Assembly (NCBI RefSeq): GCF_019059575.1
Contig: NW_024881589.1
Span: forward strand, 558,001 to 622,000
Source of the DNA: Amphibalanus amphitrite
Lineage: Eukaryota; Arthropoda; Thecostraca; Balanomorpha; Balanidae
Direction of reading: 5' to 3'
DNA length: 64,000 nucleotides
Shown here: positions 10,901 through 21,219 of the stretch, in pieces
Layout of the letters: every line of letters begins with the position of its first letter
Position numbering within the stretch: the stretch's first letter is position 1
Translations under genes and position numbers: made by a program
Notes under the pieces: model-generated
What the model was told of the DNA's origin: nothing
What the model saw: the letters and a program-made list of their open reading frames with translations, nothing else
The model's database searches: none

Positions 10901-13900
10901 GCCATTGCTGCCAATGCTGCCACTGGCAGCAGCCAGTGCTGAGCCATGGGAGCCCGATTGGTAGGGAGTGGTGGAACATCAATCTGCCCCCGAGTGTACC
11001 GTTCGACGGGTAATTCCTTGAGGCAGGTGATGATGGATGTCACATGTCACCCGGTGTCACATGGCGCGTGCCACGTGCCGACAAACTTACAAAGGGCAAA
11101 AACTTTTAAGCGACGCTTCAAATCAAACGAAGGGCGGCACAGGTGCCAAACTCACAGGTCACATGTCCCAGTGTTCGACCACTAACATATGGTATGCTCG
11201 GCATCAGGGGGTGCGGAATGCACGCGCTAGTGGCGAAAAACATGTTTTGAGGAGGCATCCTCCGATTCCGGAAAACCTTGACCTAGGCACACCAAATTTG
11301 GCACACTGACACCACTGGACACGCGCTTTAAGGCGCTGTGCAAATAGATGTGCTGGGGTACACGGTGCACGTGCTGTGCACATGCAAACCTTTTGATGTT
11401 GCACTCTGTGTCACATATACGGGCAGAGCAGGTAGCGCTGGCAAGCTCAAAGTGCCAAATTTACACAGGCCACCCAGAATGCATTCTAGCATAGTTATTG
11501 AGCATATCTATCTCCTGGTGGATCCCAAAGGTGCGCTCTGCACGTGCAAAAAAACTATCCGCGCCGGGCGGTGGGGATGCTTGGACACCCTATGTGGATT
11601 TATGTAAATATCTCGAAAACGGCGTTGTGTAGCGCCGCCGTTTTTGGCACACCTTTTCATACATCTTTTTCGCAAATGCTGCATAACTTTAAGACTTAGG
11701 TCGCTCAAGGTTAGGTCTCCAGGTTACGTGCAAGTGGCCTTACCTTAGAAAAAATTATAATGCCCGTCATAGCTACCCATACTATACAATCGGCTTAAAA
11801 CGTGCAGCAATTGATAAGATCAACAGTATATACGTAGAGTACCTACCTCTACCTCGAAATTTCAATATCACTGACCTAGGGTTCTGTTGCTTTGCGACCT
11901 CAGACCACCAGCACGGCAAATCATTTATTTTGTCAAATTCGGGCTCCTAAACTTTATGCTACCCAGCAACGCAAATTTACGCCTCAATCGCCGGCCAGCG
12001 CAGCATAGGCATCTTTGTTACCTACGTTGTTTGCGCCTGCAGTAATACTGTACCGCAATAACCATTATCTTCATCTTTCACCCATAGATGGCAGTAGCAA
12101 AGCGCCTGCATCTATGCTGTGCCGCAGTGCTCTTACAATACGAGCTGAGCAATGAGCATTGAGCAAGCAAGTGATATTGAAATCATAGGCGGCGGAACGA
12201 GGGGGGCACGGGGGCACCGTGCCCCCTTTGATTTTGGCATTTTAGTTGCATGGAAAGAATGGGACCAAAAGTCGGCAGTGCCCCCCCCCCCTTCAATTGA
12301 AGGTGTTCCGCCGCCACTGATTGAAATTCCGAGGTAGAGGTACTCTACGTATATACTGTTGCTCTTATCAATCGCTGCACGTTTTAAACCGATTGTTCAG
12401 TCTGTGTAGCTATGACGGGCACTATAAATTTTCCTAAGGTAAGGTCACTTGGACGTAACCTGATGACCTAACCTTGAGTGACCTAAGTCTGAAAGTTACG
12501 CAGCATGTGTGAAAAAGATGTATGAAAAGGTGTGCCAAAAACGGCGGCGCTACACAACGCTGTTTTCGCGATATTTACATAAATCCACATAGGGTGTCCA
12601 AGCATCCCCACCGCCCGGCGCGGATAATTTTTTGCACGTGCAGAGCGCACCTTTGGGGGCCACCAGGAGATGGATATGCTCAATAACTATGCTAGAATGC
12701 ATTCTGGGTGGCCTGTGTAAATTTGGCACTTTGAGCTTGCCAGCGCTACCCGCCCTACCCGCATATGTGCCACAGAGTGCAACATCAAAAGGTTTGCACG
12801 TGCACAGCACGTGCACCGTGTACCCCAGCATGCCTATTTGTACAGCACCTTAAAGCGCGTGTCCAGTAGTGTCAGTGTGCCAAATTTGGTGTGCCTAGGT
12901 CAAGGTTTTCCGGAATCGGAGGATGCCTCCTCAAAACATGTTTTTCGCCACTAGCGCGTGCATTCCGCACCCCCTGATGCCGAACATACCATATGTTAGT
13001 GGTCGAAAACTGGGACATGTGACCTGTGAGTTTGGCACCTGTGCCGCCCTTCGTTTGATTTGAAGCGTCGCTTAAAGGTTTTTGCCCTTTGTAAGTTTGT
13101 CGGCACGTGGCACGCGCCATGTGACACCGGGTGACATGTGACATCCATCATCACCTGCCTCAAGGAATTACCCGTCGAACGGTACCACCAGCATCTCGAT
13201 CCGATCATCCGTTTGGACGCAATTCTAATTGTATTGGCTCGATGACCTTCCAGAGCACGGTTTTTTGGCAACGTAAAATGGCGCCTTGTCGGCTTCACCT
13301 GAATGGAGGTGGTTGCGGGTCCAGTTTATTTATACGTCCGTGGTGCTGGCTCATGCAATATTGATCTTCTATCTTGGGCCATCAGATGATCAAAGATGCC
13401 TTCAAAAAGAAGAAAAATGTGACATGCAAGTCATCTCCTCGTGATTTAGTAACAGAAACAGATACTGCTGTTGAAGAGTTTCTCTTCTCTGAGCTGAGAA
13501 AAGTGTATGCTGACCACAGGTATGAAAAATATGATTCTTAATCTTAATTTTTTCAGTTTTTAATTTTATTTTGAACAAATGTTTGTTCAACTATAAGCGA
13601 ATTAAGAATAATTATATCAATACTGCGTGTAAAATGATATATGCTGGATACCTGCTATATGGCTGTGTGACTTGTTCCTTAACTGCCTTTATCCCATGAT
13701 GAAAGCTAGTTTACTGACTATATTTGGAAGCTAAATGTTTGGCTTTCCTTTGACTTGCATAGATTCAAGTGTGCACAGCTGCCTTCATAAGTTATCACAG
13801 GCTCAGGCGACTTTGATTTGAATAGCATTGTCAGTACCAATCAGCAGCAGCAAGCTTCTTGCAGGCCTCCAAGGGTACCGAGCATGTCTTCCCTTGATGA

Positions 13901-16900
13901 ATAGTCATTCCTTTCTGTGTTATTACCTACTGCGACTATAGTTCTCACAGCTGCCGTTCCGTTTGCTCTGCCGTGCAGATACATTGGCGAGGAGTCGGTC
14001 TCGTTAGACGGTGAGAAGGTGGAGCTCACCGATGACCCGACCTGGATCATCGATCCCGTGGACGGCACCATGAACTTCGTGCACAGCTTTCCGTTCATCT
14101 GCGTTTCTATCGGTGAGGAAACCGCCGGGCTGGATGTAATTCGTGAATGAACTCAAACGTGTATTGCGACGATTGTGTGAGGCCAGCTTCATGTAGCAGT
14201 ATACCATTGGCATGCTTGGATCAGATGTGTCCAGGGTCAGAAATTGGTACTGTGTATCGGGATCCTGCTCGGTTCATTAGTCGGCCGAGTCTGAACGGCT
14301 TATGGGTTATGACATCGATTGATATCGATACAGCCCGCCGTACCGATCGCCGTGGTCCGGCTGCTCGGTTTGACCTCCCTGCCATCTGCCGGGACGTACT
14401 CGTACCGAAGCTTTTCCGTTGGTCGTCGTGGTGGCTACACACTGCACTAAGCAGAGTAGGCTAGGATCAAGGCCGTGTAAGAGGACGTCGCTAGTACGAG
14501 TACGTTACTGGAGTAGGTCGCTGCTATCAGAACATGTTATGTCCTTTCATCGGTCTTGCTGGAATAGACGCTGCGATCACAGGATCGCCAGCCCTTCAAA
14601 CATTCACGTGGAATGTATCCTCAGAGTCAGAGTGTCGCGTCGTTCGTCTAGTGTGTTGCGTCAGCGTATACCCACGGGCACGGAACCTTTGAATGTCGCC
14701 AGCTGATATTTCTATTTCTGTTGCAGGTCTAACGGTGAATAAGGAGCCAGTGGTGGGCGTCATTTATAACCCGGTACTGGACCATATGTACCACGCACGG
14801 AAGGGCTGCGGAGCCTTCCTCAATAATCAGAAGATATCCGCCTCTGGGGAAACTGGTATGCACGTCCTATGACTGTGTAATTATTGCTTTCTGTCATATC
14901 AAGGTGTTTGAGTGCCTATCAACAACATTGTGCTATAAGAAGAACGTAGTTTTGAGCGCCGTGTTTTTTCAATTGTGTTTTATCCAGGTAATCACTTAAT
15001 TGTAAATAGTTTCTTTTCAATAGCATCGCCATAGAAAATTGTATTTTTCTTCGTTTTGGTTGGTCATGCATCTAATTGTTTGCATCTTTTTTGTTTCAGA
15101 TCTCAGCAAGGCCCTCGTTATAGGGGAGATGGGATCAAGTGAGATTGCCGAGAAAAGAGAATGTGTGTACCACAATGCTAAGACTATGATGGAGAAAGCT
15201 CACGGGTAAGTCTTTCTTAGAGATAAGATAAGCCACTGATCATCATTTTATCATTTCTTCAATGTCGTTACATGATTTAAAACAATGCTTTTTATGCTGT
15301 TTGGGCTCAAATTAGTTATGGTCAAATAGTGCTTGCGAAAATGCTTCCTTCGAATTCAAGAGAAACAAGGTTCACTGACCGTGAACAAATCAACTGCACT
15401 GGCTCTTATCTTTGCTCTGTTTTATCAGTTGTTGAGTTAACAGTTGTGCTGGTGAGCGTGGTGACAACAGTTCTGCCTCCCCCTGAACAAACCGTGCCCC
15501 GCATTATCTATGTACATAAGTTTGTAAACTGCTCCACTTTTTGGTCACTGTCCTGTTTCCGTCAGTCCCACTTGTGCTCTGTAAGCTCGCTGTTTTCTGA
15601 CTGGTCTCTGGACGAAAGAACTCGCCGCTAACCTGACCTCACCATTCACCAGTGTCCTGTTCGCGACCCTAGTGACCTGTGGCCTGATCTGGGCACATCA
15701 GAAATCGCTGACATGGCGAAGACTGCGACCCGATTGTAAATCACCCGACTGACGTGATCCTTTCCTGCCTGCTCCCGACCGACCTCTGTCCTACCCACTG
15801 CCCCGACTGACCTGTGACCTGTCCTACCCACTTCCCGACTGACCCTTACCTACCCTACCCTATGCCCAGCTAACTTCTGTCCTACCCACTGACCCGACTG
15901 TCCCTGTGTCCTGTCCTACCCACTGCGCCGACTGACCTATGACCCGTCCTGTCCTACCCACTGCGCCGACTGACCCGCCGGCGGCCCGTGCAGGTTCCGC
16001 TGCCCGGGCTCGGCCGCGCTCAACATGTGTCTGGTCGCGGAGGGCGCTAGCGAGGTGTGCTACTACATGGGAATCCACTGCTGGGACGTGGCCGCCGGCG
16101 CGGTGGTCTGCCGAGAGGCTGGCGCTGTGGTGCTCGACACAGCAGGTACGCTGCCGGTGTGTGTAACCTCAGGTGGGGTCCTCCTCTCCCGCGCGGCAGG
16201 TTCCGCTGCCCCGGCTCGGCGGCGCTCAACATGTGCCTCGTGGCCACCGGGGCGGGTGACGTGTGCTACACGATGGGTATCCACTGCTGGGACGTGGCCG
16301 CCGGCGCCGTGGTCTGCCGCGAGGCCGGCGCCGCGGTGCTGGACACGGCAGGTGGGTGGGACACAGCGCGCCGGACCGCTGACGCTCCAACAGGTGCCTG
16401 CGCTGTCTTCCCTTGTTTAGAACTAGAGCATGAGGACTACAAGACCAATATATTTCGATTTTTGGTCATCAGCGAGGCAGTGACACGTTTGTCTTGCTAT
16501 TGGGCATGCATATGCACGCGTTAGTCAATTACTTGATTTTACTTACTAGCAGCCCTATGTATTAGCCGAACGTTTTTTTTTTTCGATTTTCTTCTAATAC
16601 TGAAGGTGACGTCGGTCATGTACCATGCACTTTCTCATAGGTTCTTTTGAATCACGGGGGTTATTGGTCACATAGCCGCAGAAAAGAAACGTGGACATTA
16701 GCTTAAATGCTCAAGCAAGTTGTATAGATCTACGTGAGCTGGGCAGTAAGCACACTTAAGTACGCTGTACGGTATACAAGTGTAGTTAGTGTACGTACGG
16801 TGTATGCGTGGGCTGACGGCCTTTTTACTTACTTTGCTGGCGACACTGTCCCAGGCGTGTGTCGACGATCAGAGCGAGTTTGACTTCCTGTCCCGCCGAC

Positions 16901-17237
16901 AGGTGGCGCGTTTGACCTGCTGTCCCCCCCCCCCCCCCCGGCAGTTTGAACTGCCTCCCCCCGACAGGTGGCGCGTTTGACCTGCTGTCCCCCCGGCAGT
17001 TTGTACTGCTGCCCCCCCCCCCCCGACAGGTGGGCAGTTTGACCTGCTGCCCCGCCGACATATGCTATGAGTTTGACCTGCTGTCCCCCGTTTACAGGTG
17101 CCGAGTTTGACCTACTGTCCCCGTTTACAGGTGGGGAATTTGACCTGCTGTCGCGCCGGGTGCTGTGCGCCAGCTCGCCGTCTCTGGGTCAGGAGGTGGC
17201 CTCCCTGCTCCACCAGTACCAGCCGCCGCGCGACTAG
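7940..17237 (+). CDS. Inositol monophosphatase (IMPA1-like), complete, spliced
   Basis: Lithium-sensitive-type inositol-1-phosphatase, a cytosolic Mg-dependent enzyme that releases free myo-inositol for phosphoinositide recycling. Exons: 7940-8005, 13386-13519, 13979-14112, 14727-14855, 15100-15205, then either 15994-16145 or 16200-16351, and 17131-17237. All boundaries are GT-AG and every codon phase joins. The product is 275 aa, close to the usual 277. Visible signatures are the N-terminal amphipathic start MPEVDLEH, metal-ligand IGEES (exon 2/3 junction), WIIDPVDGT (two catalytic Asp), GVIYNP, and IHCWDVA with the third metal-binding Asp. FDLLSRRV lies near the C-terminus. Intron 1 (5.4 kb) is bloated by transposons. 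I recognise the family firmly; orthology to vertebrate IMPA1 rather than IMPA2 is inference. The odd points are the duplicated exon 6 and copied last-exon acceptors. Confidence 0.96.
8111..8174. repeat. Left member of an inverted repeat bracketing the 1.5-kb element
   Basis: This 60-nt segment (GACTTGTCGGTATTAGTAGA onward) recurs inverted at 9821-9882, outside the 8180-9697 element. A more diverged copy lies at about 10165-10200, next to similar AGGTT-repeat DNA. It appears to be a dispersed repeat that accompanies AGGTT arrays. Confidence 0.7.
8180..9697. mobile_element. 1.5-kb non-autonomous TIR transposon with GGGAACG subterminal repeats
   Basis: Perfect TIR: CAGTAGGCGGAACTATGG at the left and its complement CCATAGTTCCGCCTACTG at the right, flanked by GTTT (8176-8179 and 9698-9701), a possible 4-bp target duplication. 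TTTGGGAACG/CGTTCCCA words recur about ten times in both orientations, chiefly within 100 bp of each end, as expected of transposase-binding subterminal repeats. No transposase frame. It lies in IMPase intron 1. A fragment of the same left end sits at 24723-24810. Confidence 0.85.
9705..9795. repeat. TTGTAGG/TTAGG-type tandem repeat
   Basis: Short GGTTGTA units run into AGGTT units (TTAGG in register, the arthropod telomere motif) at about 9753-9787. A related array lies at 10063-10140. The arrays are short and imperfect, so they are interstitial, not a chromosome end. Confidence 0.7.
10063..10140. repeat. Second AGGTT/TTGTAGG array
   Basis: Repeats of TAGGTTGT, AGGTT and GGTTT units, followed by GTTAGAAAG, the same flank that follows the 9705-9795 array. 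The two are therefore copies of one repeat family. Confidence 0.65.
10786..10996. mobile_element. TA-flanked MITE (copy 1) nested in foldback left arm
   Basis: TIRs CACTCGGGGGCAGATT... and ...AATCTGCCCCCGAGTG are flanked by TA on both sides. The right arm of the host foldback has the uninterrupted site GGTACC with a single TA (13183-13184). That paralogous empty site proves insertion with TA duplication, as for Tc1/mariner-type MITEs. The interior is CAG/TGGCAG-rich and near-palindromic. A second copy is at 30216-30423. Confidence 0.92.
12184..12319. mobile_element. hAT-type MITE (copy 1)
   Basis: 136 bp; ends CATAGGCGGCGGAAC and GTTCCGCCGCCACTG, flanked by the perfect 8-bp duplication ATTGAAAT (12176-12183, 12320-12327). 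G- and C-runs lie inside each end. It is inserted in the inner part of the foldback right arm; the left arm at about 11868-11880 shows the unoccupied counterpart. A second copy is at 18175-18321. Confidence 0.9.
15640..15985. repeat. Minisatellite in IMPase intron 5
   Basis: Imperfect units containing GTCCTACCCACTG and CGACTGACC repeat about eight times and end only a few nt upstream of the first exon 6 acceptor. It may provide the pyrimidine-rich context of that acceptor. Confidence 0.8.
15994..16145 (+). CDS. IMPase alternative exon 6a
   Basis: 152 nt between a CAG acceptor and a GTACG donor. It encodes the catalytic HCWDVAAGA segment with Tyr immediately before Met-Gly-Ile-His, and starts and ends in the same phase as exon 6b. 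Because 152 is not a multiple of 3, including both 6a and 6b, or neither, breaks the frame. Only one can be used per functional mRNA. Confidence 0.93.
16200..16351 (+). CDS. IMPase alternative exon 6b
   Basis: A second 152-nt exon, only 54 nt after 6a, with the same boundaries and phases. The encoded peptide differs from 6a at five visible positions: Glu/Thr and Ser/Gly in the A-x-G-A-x stretch, Glu/Asp, Tyr/Thr before Met-Gly, and Val/Ala near the end. The catalytic HCWD is unchanged. The 54-nt gap is probably too short to be spliced as an intron, which would enforce mutual exclusion. Confidence 0.93.
16880..17130 (+). repeat. Array of copied last-exon splice acceptors
   Basis: The start of the last IMPase exon (ACAG|GTGG..., then TTTGACCTGCTGTCC) is repeated about six to seven times upstream, spaced 30-65 nt and separated by C-runs. 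Most copies keep an AG preceded by pyrimidines. The nearest copy (acceptor at 17097) is 33 nt upstream of the true acceptor and in frame. Its use would add eleven codons that repeat an EFDLLS-like peptide. Confidence 0.85.
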
Positions 17238-17513
17238 GGACCTCTTATTTCAGCCGAGATCAGTCAACAACGCGAGAAGTCAACCGAGGTCAGCTCAATC
17301 TGCCCAGAGCTCATGATCTCGCTGGTATTTTCCGGGGGTAGATAACGTTTCGTTAGACAAGCAGGCGTTTTGTTGCGCTAGTTTCCCTACTACCTAGAGC
17401 TGCAGATCAAAATAGACAGGGACAGGGTATTCTGTGGAAAAGATTTCTAGAGCCTTCTATGGCGCCTTCTATGACAGGCGCCTGTAAGTTAGAGGTTCAT
17501 CGACAGGAACGAA
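17238..17513. other. IMPase 3' flank
   Basis: Presumed 3' UTR and intergenic DNA. No clear AATAAA signal or other gene is recognised. Confidence 0.4.
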
Positions 17514-17648
17514 TATAATGGAAATCAGATGGAATAGTAACCTTTTGCTCATAACTAAAGTAAGCCAAAAACAAATCCAACCTGGATTTGTTTTTGGCTT
17601 ACTTTAGTTATGAGCAAAAGGTTACTATTCCATCTGATTTCCATTATA
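17514..17648. repeat. Perfect palindrome, 66-bp arms, 3-nt loop
   Basis: Positions 17514-17579 are the exact complement of 17583-17648, with ACC between. No TIR signature or target duplication. Either a recent inverted duplication (template switch) or a fold-back assembly artefact. Confidence 0.9.
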
Positions 17649-18174
17649 ATCATAATCATGCTCAAAAAAACGTTTCACACCATTCAATGACAGGAACGAA
17701 GCTGAATATCGAAGTTGAAAATCGGCTGAATTGAAACTTAGAATTGTGAATGAATTCGGTGTAGCAAAGGACATCTTTATTTGCCTCTAAAAACAAAAAT
17801 ATCTTTTTTTTTTGTTCTATCTATTTCATTTAATTTCATTCGGATATAACATTGGCGCATGGACAGGACAGGCCTTGGACATTGGTAGTCCTCAACGAGC
17901 TGCGATATTGGAGCTCCAGTGCCATCATAAAGATCCACCTATCATGATAAGTCTCGCTCACTGCCAGACTCAGGGGCATAGTTCCACTGCCACGTGCTGA
18001 CACGAGCTGCTAAATGGCTGGCAATGTACCAAGCTCCCCGTCATACAAGCATTAGGTTTTGTGGTCGAGACCGCTGCCAAAAGCCGTTCCGGCGTGTGCC
18101 AGGTTTATGCGCGGACAGTCTCTTTTTGTTGTTTTTTTTTAATTTTTTTTCCTTAGTTTGTTTGCGGTCCAGGT

Positions 18175-18321
18175 CAGTAGCGGCGGAACACCTTCAATTA
18201 GGGGGGGGGGGGAGCACTGTCGACTTTTGGTCCCATTCTTTACATGCAACGCCCATAGGGCTAAAGTTAAAATGACAAAAGCAAAGGGTGCCCCGGTGCC
18301 CTCCCCGTTCCGCCGCCTATG
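18175..18321. mobile_element. hAT-type MITE (copy 2, opposite orientation)
   Basis: Ends CAGTAGCGGCGGAAC and GTTCCGCCGCCTATG, with flanks GTCCAGGT (18167-18174) and GTCCAGAT (18322-18329): an 8-bp duplication with one mismatch. Same family as 12184-12319. Confidence 0.88.
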
Positions 18322-18329
18322 GTCCAGAT

Positions 18330-20820
18330 AAGCCGTTCTGGGCAGCAGTTTTAATACGATTTTTTTTGAAAATTAAGTTAGTGAGCGAAGGCTTATTCCG
18401 AGGAAGAACTTCAATGATGGACAAAGAACAGGTTTCCTAGTCCCTACTCCCTAGTCAGTAAATATGGGGCTTTTTTGGGAGGGAGACACTGAGTCGAATG
18501 CGTGCAGACTCCCTGAATTGTCACTTGCCGTTCGGTGTTTGCGTTGTACCTTTGTTGCGTCTTTTTCACACTGACATTGCCCCCATTGGATGAAATAAGA
18601 GAGCCCCACTCCACAAGATATCCAGTACTGGATATCTTGAGCAAGTAAATGCTTACAAATACATTCTTATATGCCTTTGGCTGCAAATTTAGGTACGATA
18701 TGCATATTTTACTTCGCCCATTTATCTGACATGCTTACTGCAATAATGGTTTCCTGGTTGTTACCACGAGCTTATCGTTCTCTGTTGATGTCGTATGCTA
18801 GTTTCAGTCCATACTCCGTGGGTACTTCTTTAATCTTTATCGCTAACGACCTGCGTATCGTTTACTATTCAAGCATATATCGCTTTTTGTTTTATCCTGT
18901 AATACCGGTGACTGATGCGGTAGTTACATCGTCACGTAACGCACTGATCGGTGAATTGTTGAAATGTCTCTTCTTGCGCTACTAGCTTTCAGATTCCGTG
19001 AATCTCCTTCATTAGAATTTAGGGTTCGCTGTCTAGATGTTCGGTGATTATGTGGTGTTTGTGTATGCACCAATTATTCCTTTAAGTCACTGATTTTATC
19101 GACCACAGTATAGCCCTTCTAGTCAGTTCCGCGGATGCCCTGGGTCGTATCTTCAGTGCTTCAATGCTATCGCGAAATGTTATTCATTGTTATTGTGAGG
19201 TAGATGTTTGAAAAAAAATACATGGACAGAGCCACTAGCCACCATTTGGTCGAAAAGGTATTGGGTAAATACCTAGTATAAGCTACTTACGACTTACAAG
19301 CGATACTTTACTTAGGTATTACCTACTCACCTATTGTGTGAATTGTGAAGTCAACGACGAACTGAAACTGGTGTTGAAGACATCGTAGTTGAGGTAGTAT
19401 TTAATCAGACATTTACACTCCTGTCACAAATACAAATATAACTTGACTTTCTTCCCGCACTGACAGTGCGATCGATGCGGGAAGTCCATGCGAGTGATGC
19501 GAGTGATGCGAACTTGTGAGTTGTGTTGATGGAGCTTGCGGGATATGCGATTTTTATATGCGAGTCTTGAGAGTCGTGGGAGCGACGAGGTAAGGGCCAT
19601 TTTCAGTTTTGACTCGGGTGTGGCAGCTAGAAAATCGGGGAGGATGCTGGAAACAACGGCACGTTATGAATGGAATTGAACCAACAGTCTGCTACCTCAT
19701 CTCGGTAGCATGGATAATAGAGCCTGAAAAAAACGTATTTTATCGTGAAAGGCGTTTATTTGATAGCCATTGATTAGTGATCTCAAATACTTACACGTCT
19801 ATGTCTAAATACTTACACGTCTATGTCTTTGCCACATGTTTTCATTGAGGGCTCCGGTAAAAAAGCTTGTATTATCCAATTTTTTCTTTTGTAGTTACCC
19901 CGACCACTGATGCGGTCTAGCAGCACCTGTTTCACCTGTTTATACGGGAGGGCGGCGGCAGCTGTGCTCTGCAGGTGGCCACAGGTGTACTGTGCTGTGC
20001 GCGCCGCTGGCCGGCTCGCCAAGCGTCGGTGACCCAGCTCGCAGCGTCGGTGACCCAGCGCCCAGCGCCCTGCTGTCGGTTCTCGAGCGGGAGACTGCAG
20101 TAACGACCACCACGGCCACTGCGACCAATGTAGCGGCGCAGTGAACCGCGCAGGTGAGTTGGTCGAGATGTGTTGATGTGTTTATTTCGTGCTCAGTGCC
20201 CATGGGCCATGAAATCACCCATTTGATGGATTACTTGCTTAAAAGATTATCAATCAAGGGTGGAACTTTGTGCCGAGCTGGGAGGGCCCGGGCGCAGCCG
20301 CCGCCGCCGCCTTAGCAGTGACCTTGACCGCCGTGTGTTGCGGCCCCAAAGCTAAGCCAACGTGGAAATGGAACAGCTCGGGCCCTCCCAGCTCGGCACA
20401 AAGTTCCACCTGTTATCAATGAATGGTGCTCGTTTCCTACATTTCACCACCAATGAGGCAGCTTTTTCGAGCAAACGTTTTAATATTCTTTGAATATTTT
20501 CTGTGAAGTGTCCGAAGAATAAACTGCATAAAAAGGTAACACGTAAAAAACAAGGCCCAGCATTGAAGAGTATTGCGTCCATTGGCCCATCCGAAAACAC
20601 TATCCGTCTCTGGGACTGGGATGGGCCGGGGCTCGGGACGCACAGTGGTAACTGGTAACCCATTTCCGTCCGCCGCTGTGTCGCCGTTCAGGGTCGGCCA
20701 CTCAGCAGCTGACAGGACCGGTCGGCGGGAGCTGGTCGCTATGACAACGCCGCCTGCGGCGCCGGTAGGCGGAGCCGGCCGGAACAGTGCGGGTTCGCGC
20801 TCTCACGGCGCACGGCGGTG
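18330..20820. other. Intergenic DNA between IMPase and the Fuseless-like duplication
   Basis: No coding region is supported. A small tandem repeat (TACTTACACGTCTATGTC, two units) lies at 19789-19827. A GC-rich tract at 19930-20153 ends in a strong donor (CGCAG|GTGAGT after 20153) and could be a 5' UTR exon of the Fuseless-like gene. That is a guess from position only. Confidence 0.4.
20259..20410. repeat. Inverted repeat, 32-bp perfect arms
   Basis: 20259-20290 is the complement of 20379-20410 (core TGCCGAGCTGGGAGGGCCCG), with about 88 bp of GC-rich spacer. Confidence 0.85.
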
Positions 20821-21219
20821 ACGCATTGAAGCACCGCGCGGCCTGACGTGCCTACCTGGGACAGGTGCGGATGTGACAAACGGCCGTGCGACGTCGGGGG
20901 GAGACTGTTGACAGAGGTGAACTGTACCCTACAGCTGTTGATTCATCTGTGTTGGTGTTGTGACGCGGTGGAGCACGTGACCGTTTATCCGGCAAATGAG
21001 GACACGTGGCGCGAGTGGTGCGTGTCAGTGAGCCGTCTGCGGGGTCTGTGTGACAACTGACGCCACTCGCCGCGGTGCTGGCCGTGCGGTTGGGGGAATG
21101 GTGCGGTGACGGCCGGCCCGCGGCCGCTGCCGACTGTGCTCTGTTGAGGCGGCGAGCGGTGAGCGCTGGGATGCCGGAGAGCGTTGGTACACCAGCGTGA
21201 CGCGGCTGCTGGTGGAGCC

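Larger units (their letters stand above)
10614..13342. mobile_element. 2.7-kb foldback transposon with arms over 1 kb
   Basis: The element starts CACGGACGTATAAATAAACT and ends with its complement, inside a perfect 8-bp duplication GTGCTGGC (10606-10613 and 13343-13350). The left arm runs to about 11880 and the right from about 12165, so most of the element is inverted repeat with a roughly 0.3-kb centre. Both arms contain the same 90-codon frame (11037-11309 +, 12872-13144 -), which is only a consequence of the inversion. No transposase is seen. CA...TG ends with an 8-bp duplication fit hAT or P-type mobilisation; class uncertain. It lies in IMPase intron 1 and hosts two nested MITEs. Confidence 0.9.

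Noticed and set aside
11037-13144. Matching 90-codon frames on opposite strands
   Set aside because: They are the two arms of the foldback element, so conservation is explained by the inverted repeat.
16789-16980. Signal-peptide-like plus-strand frame in IMPase intron 6
   Set aside because: It runs into the copied-acceptor array and C-runs; the hydrophobic start is probably chance.
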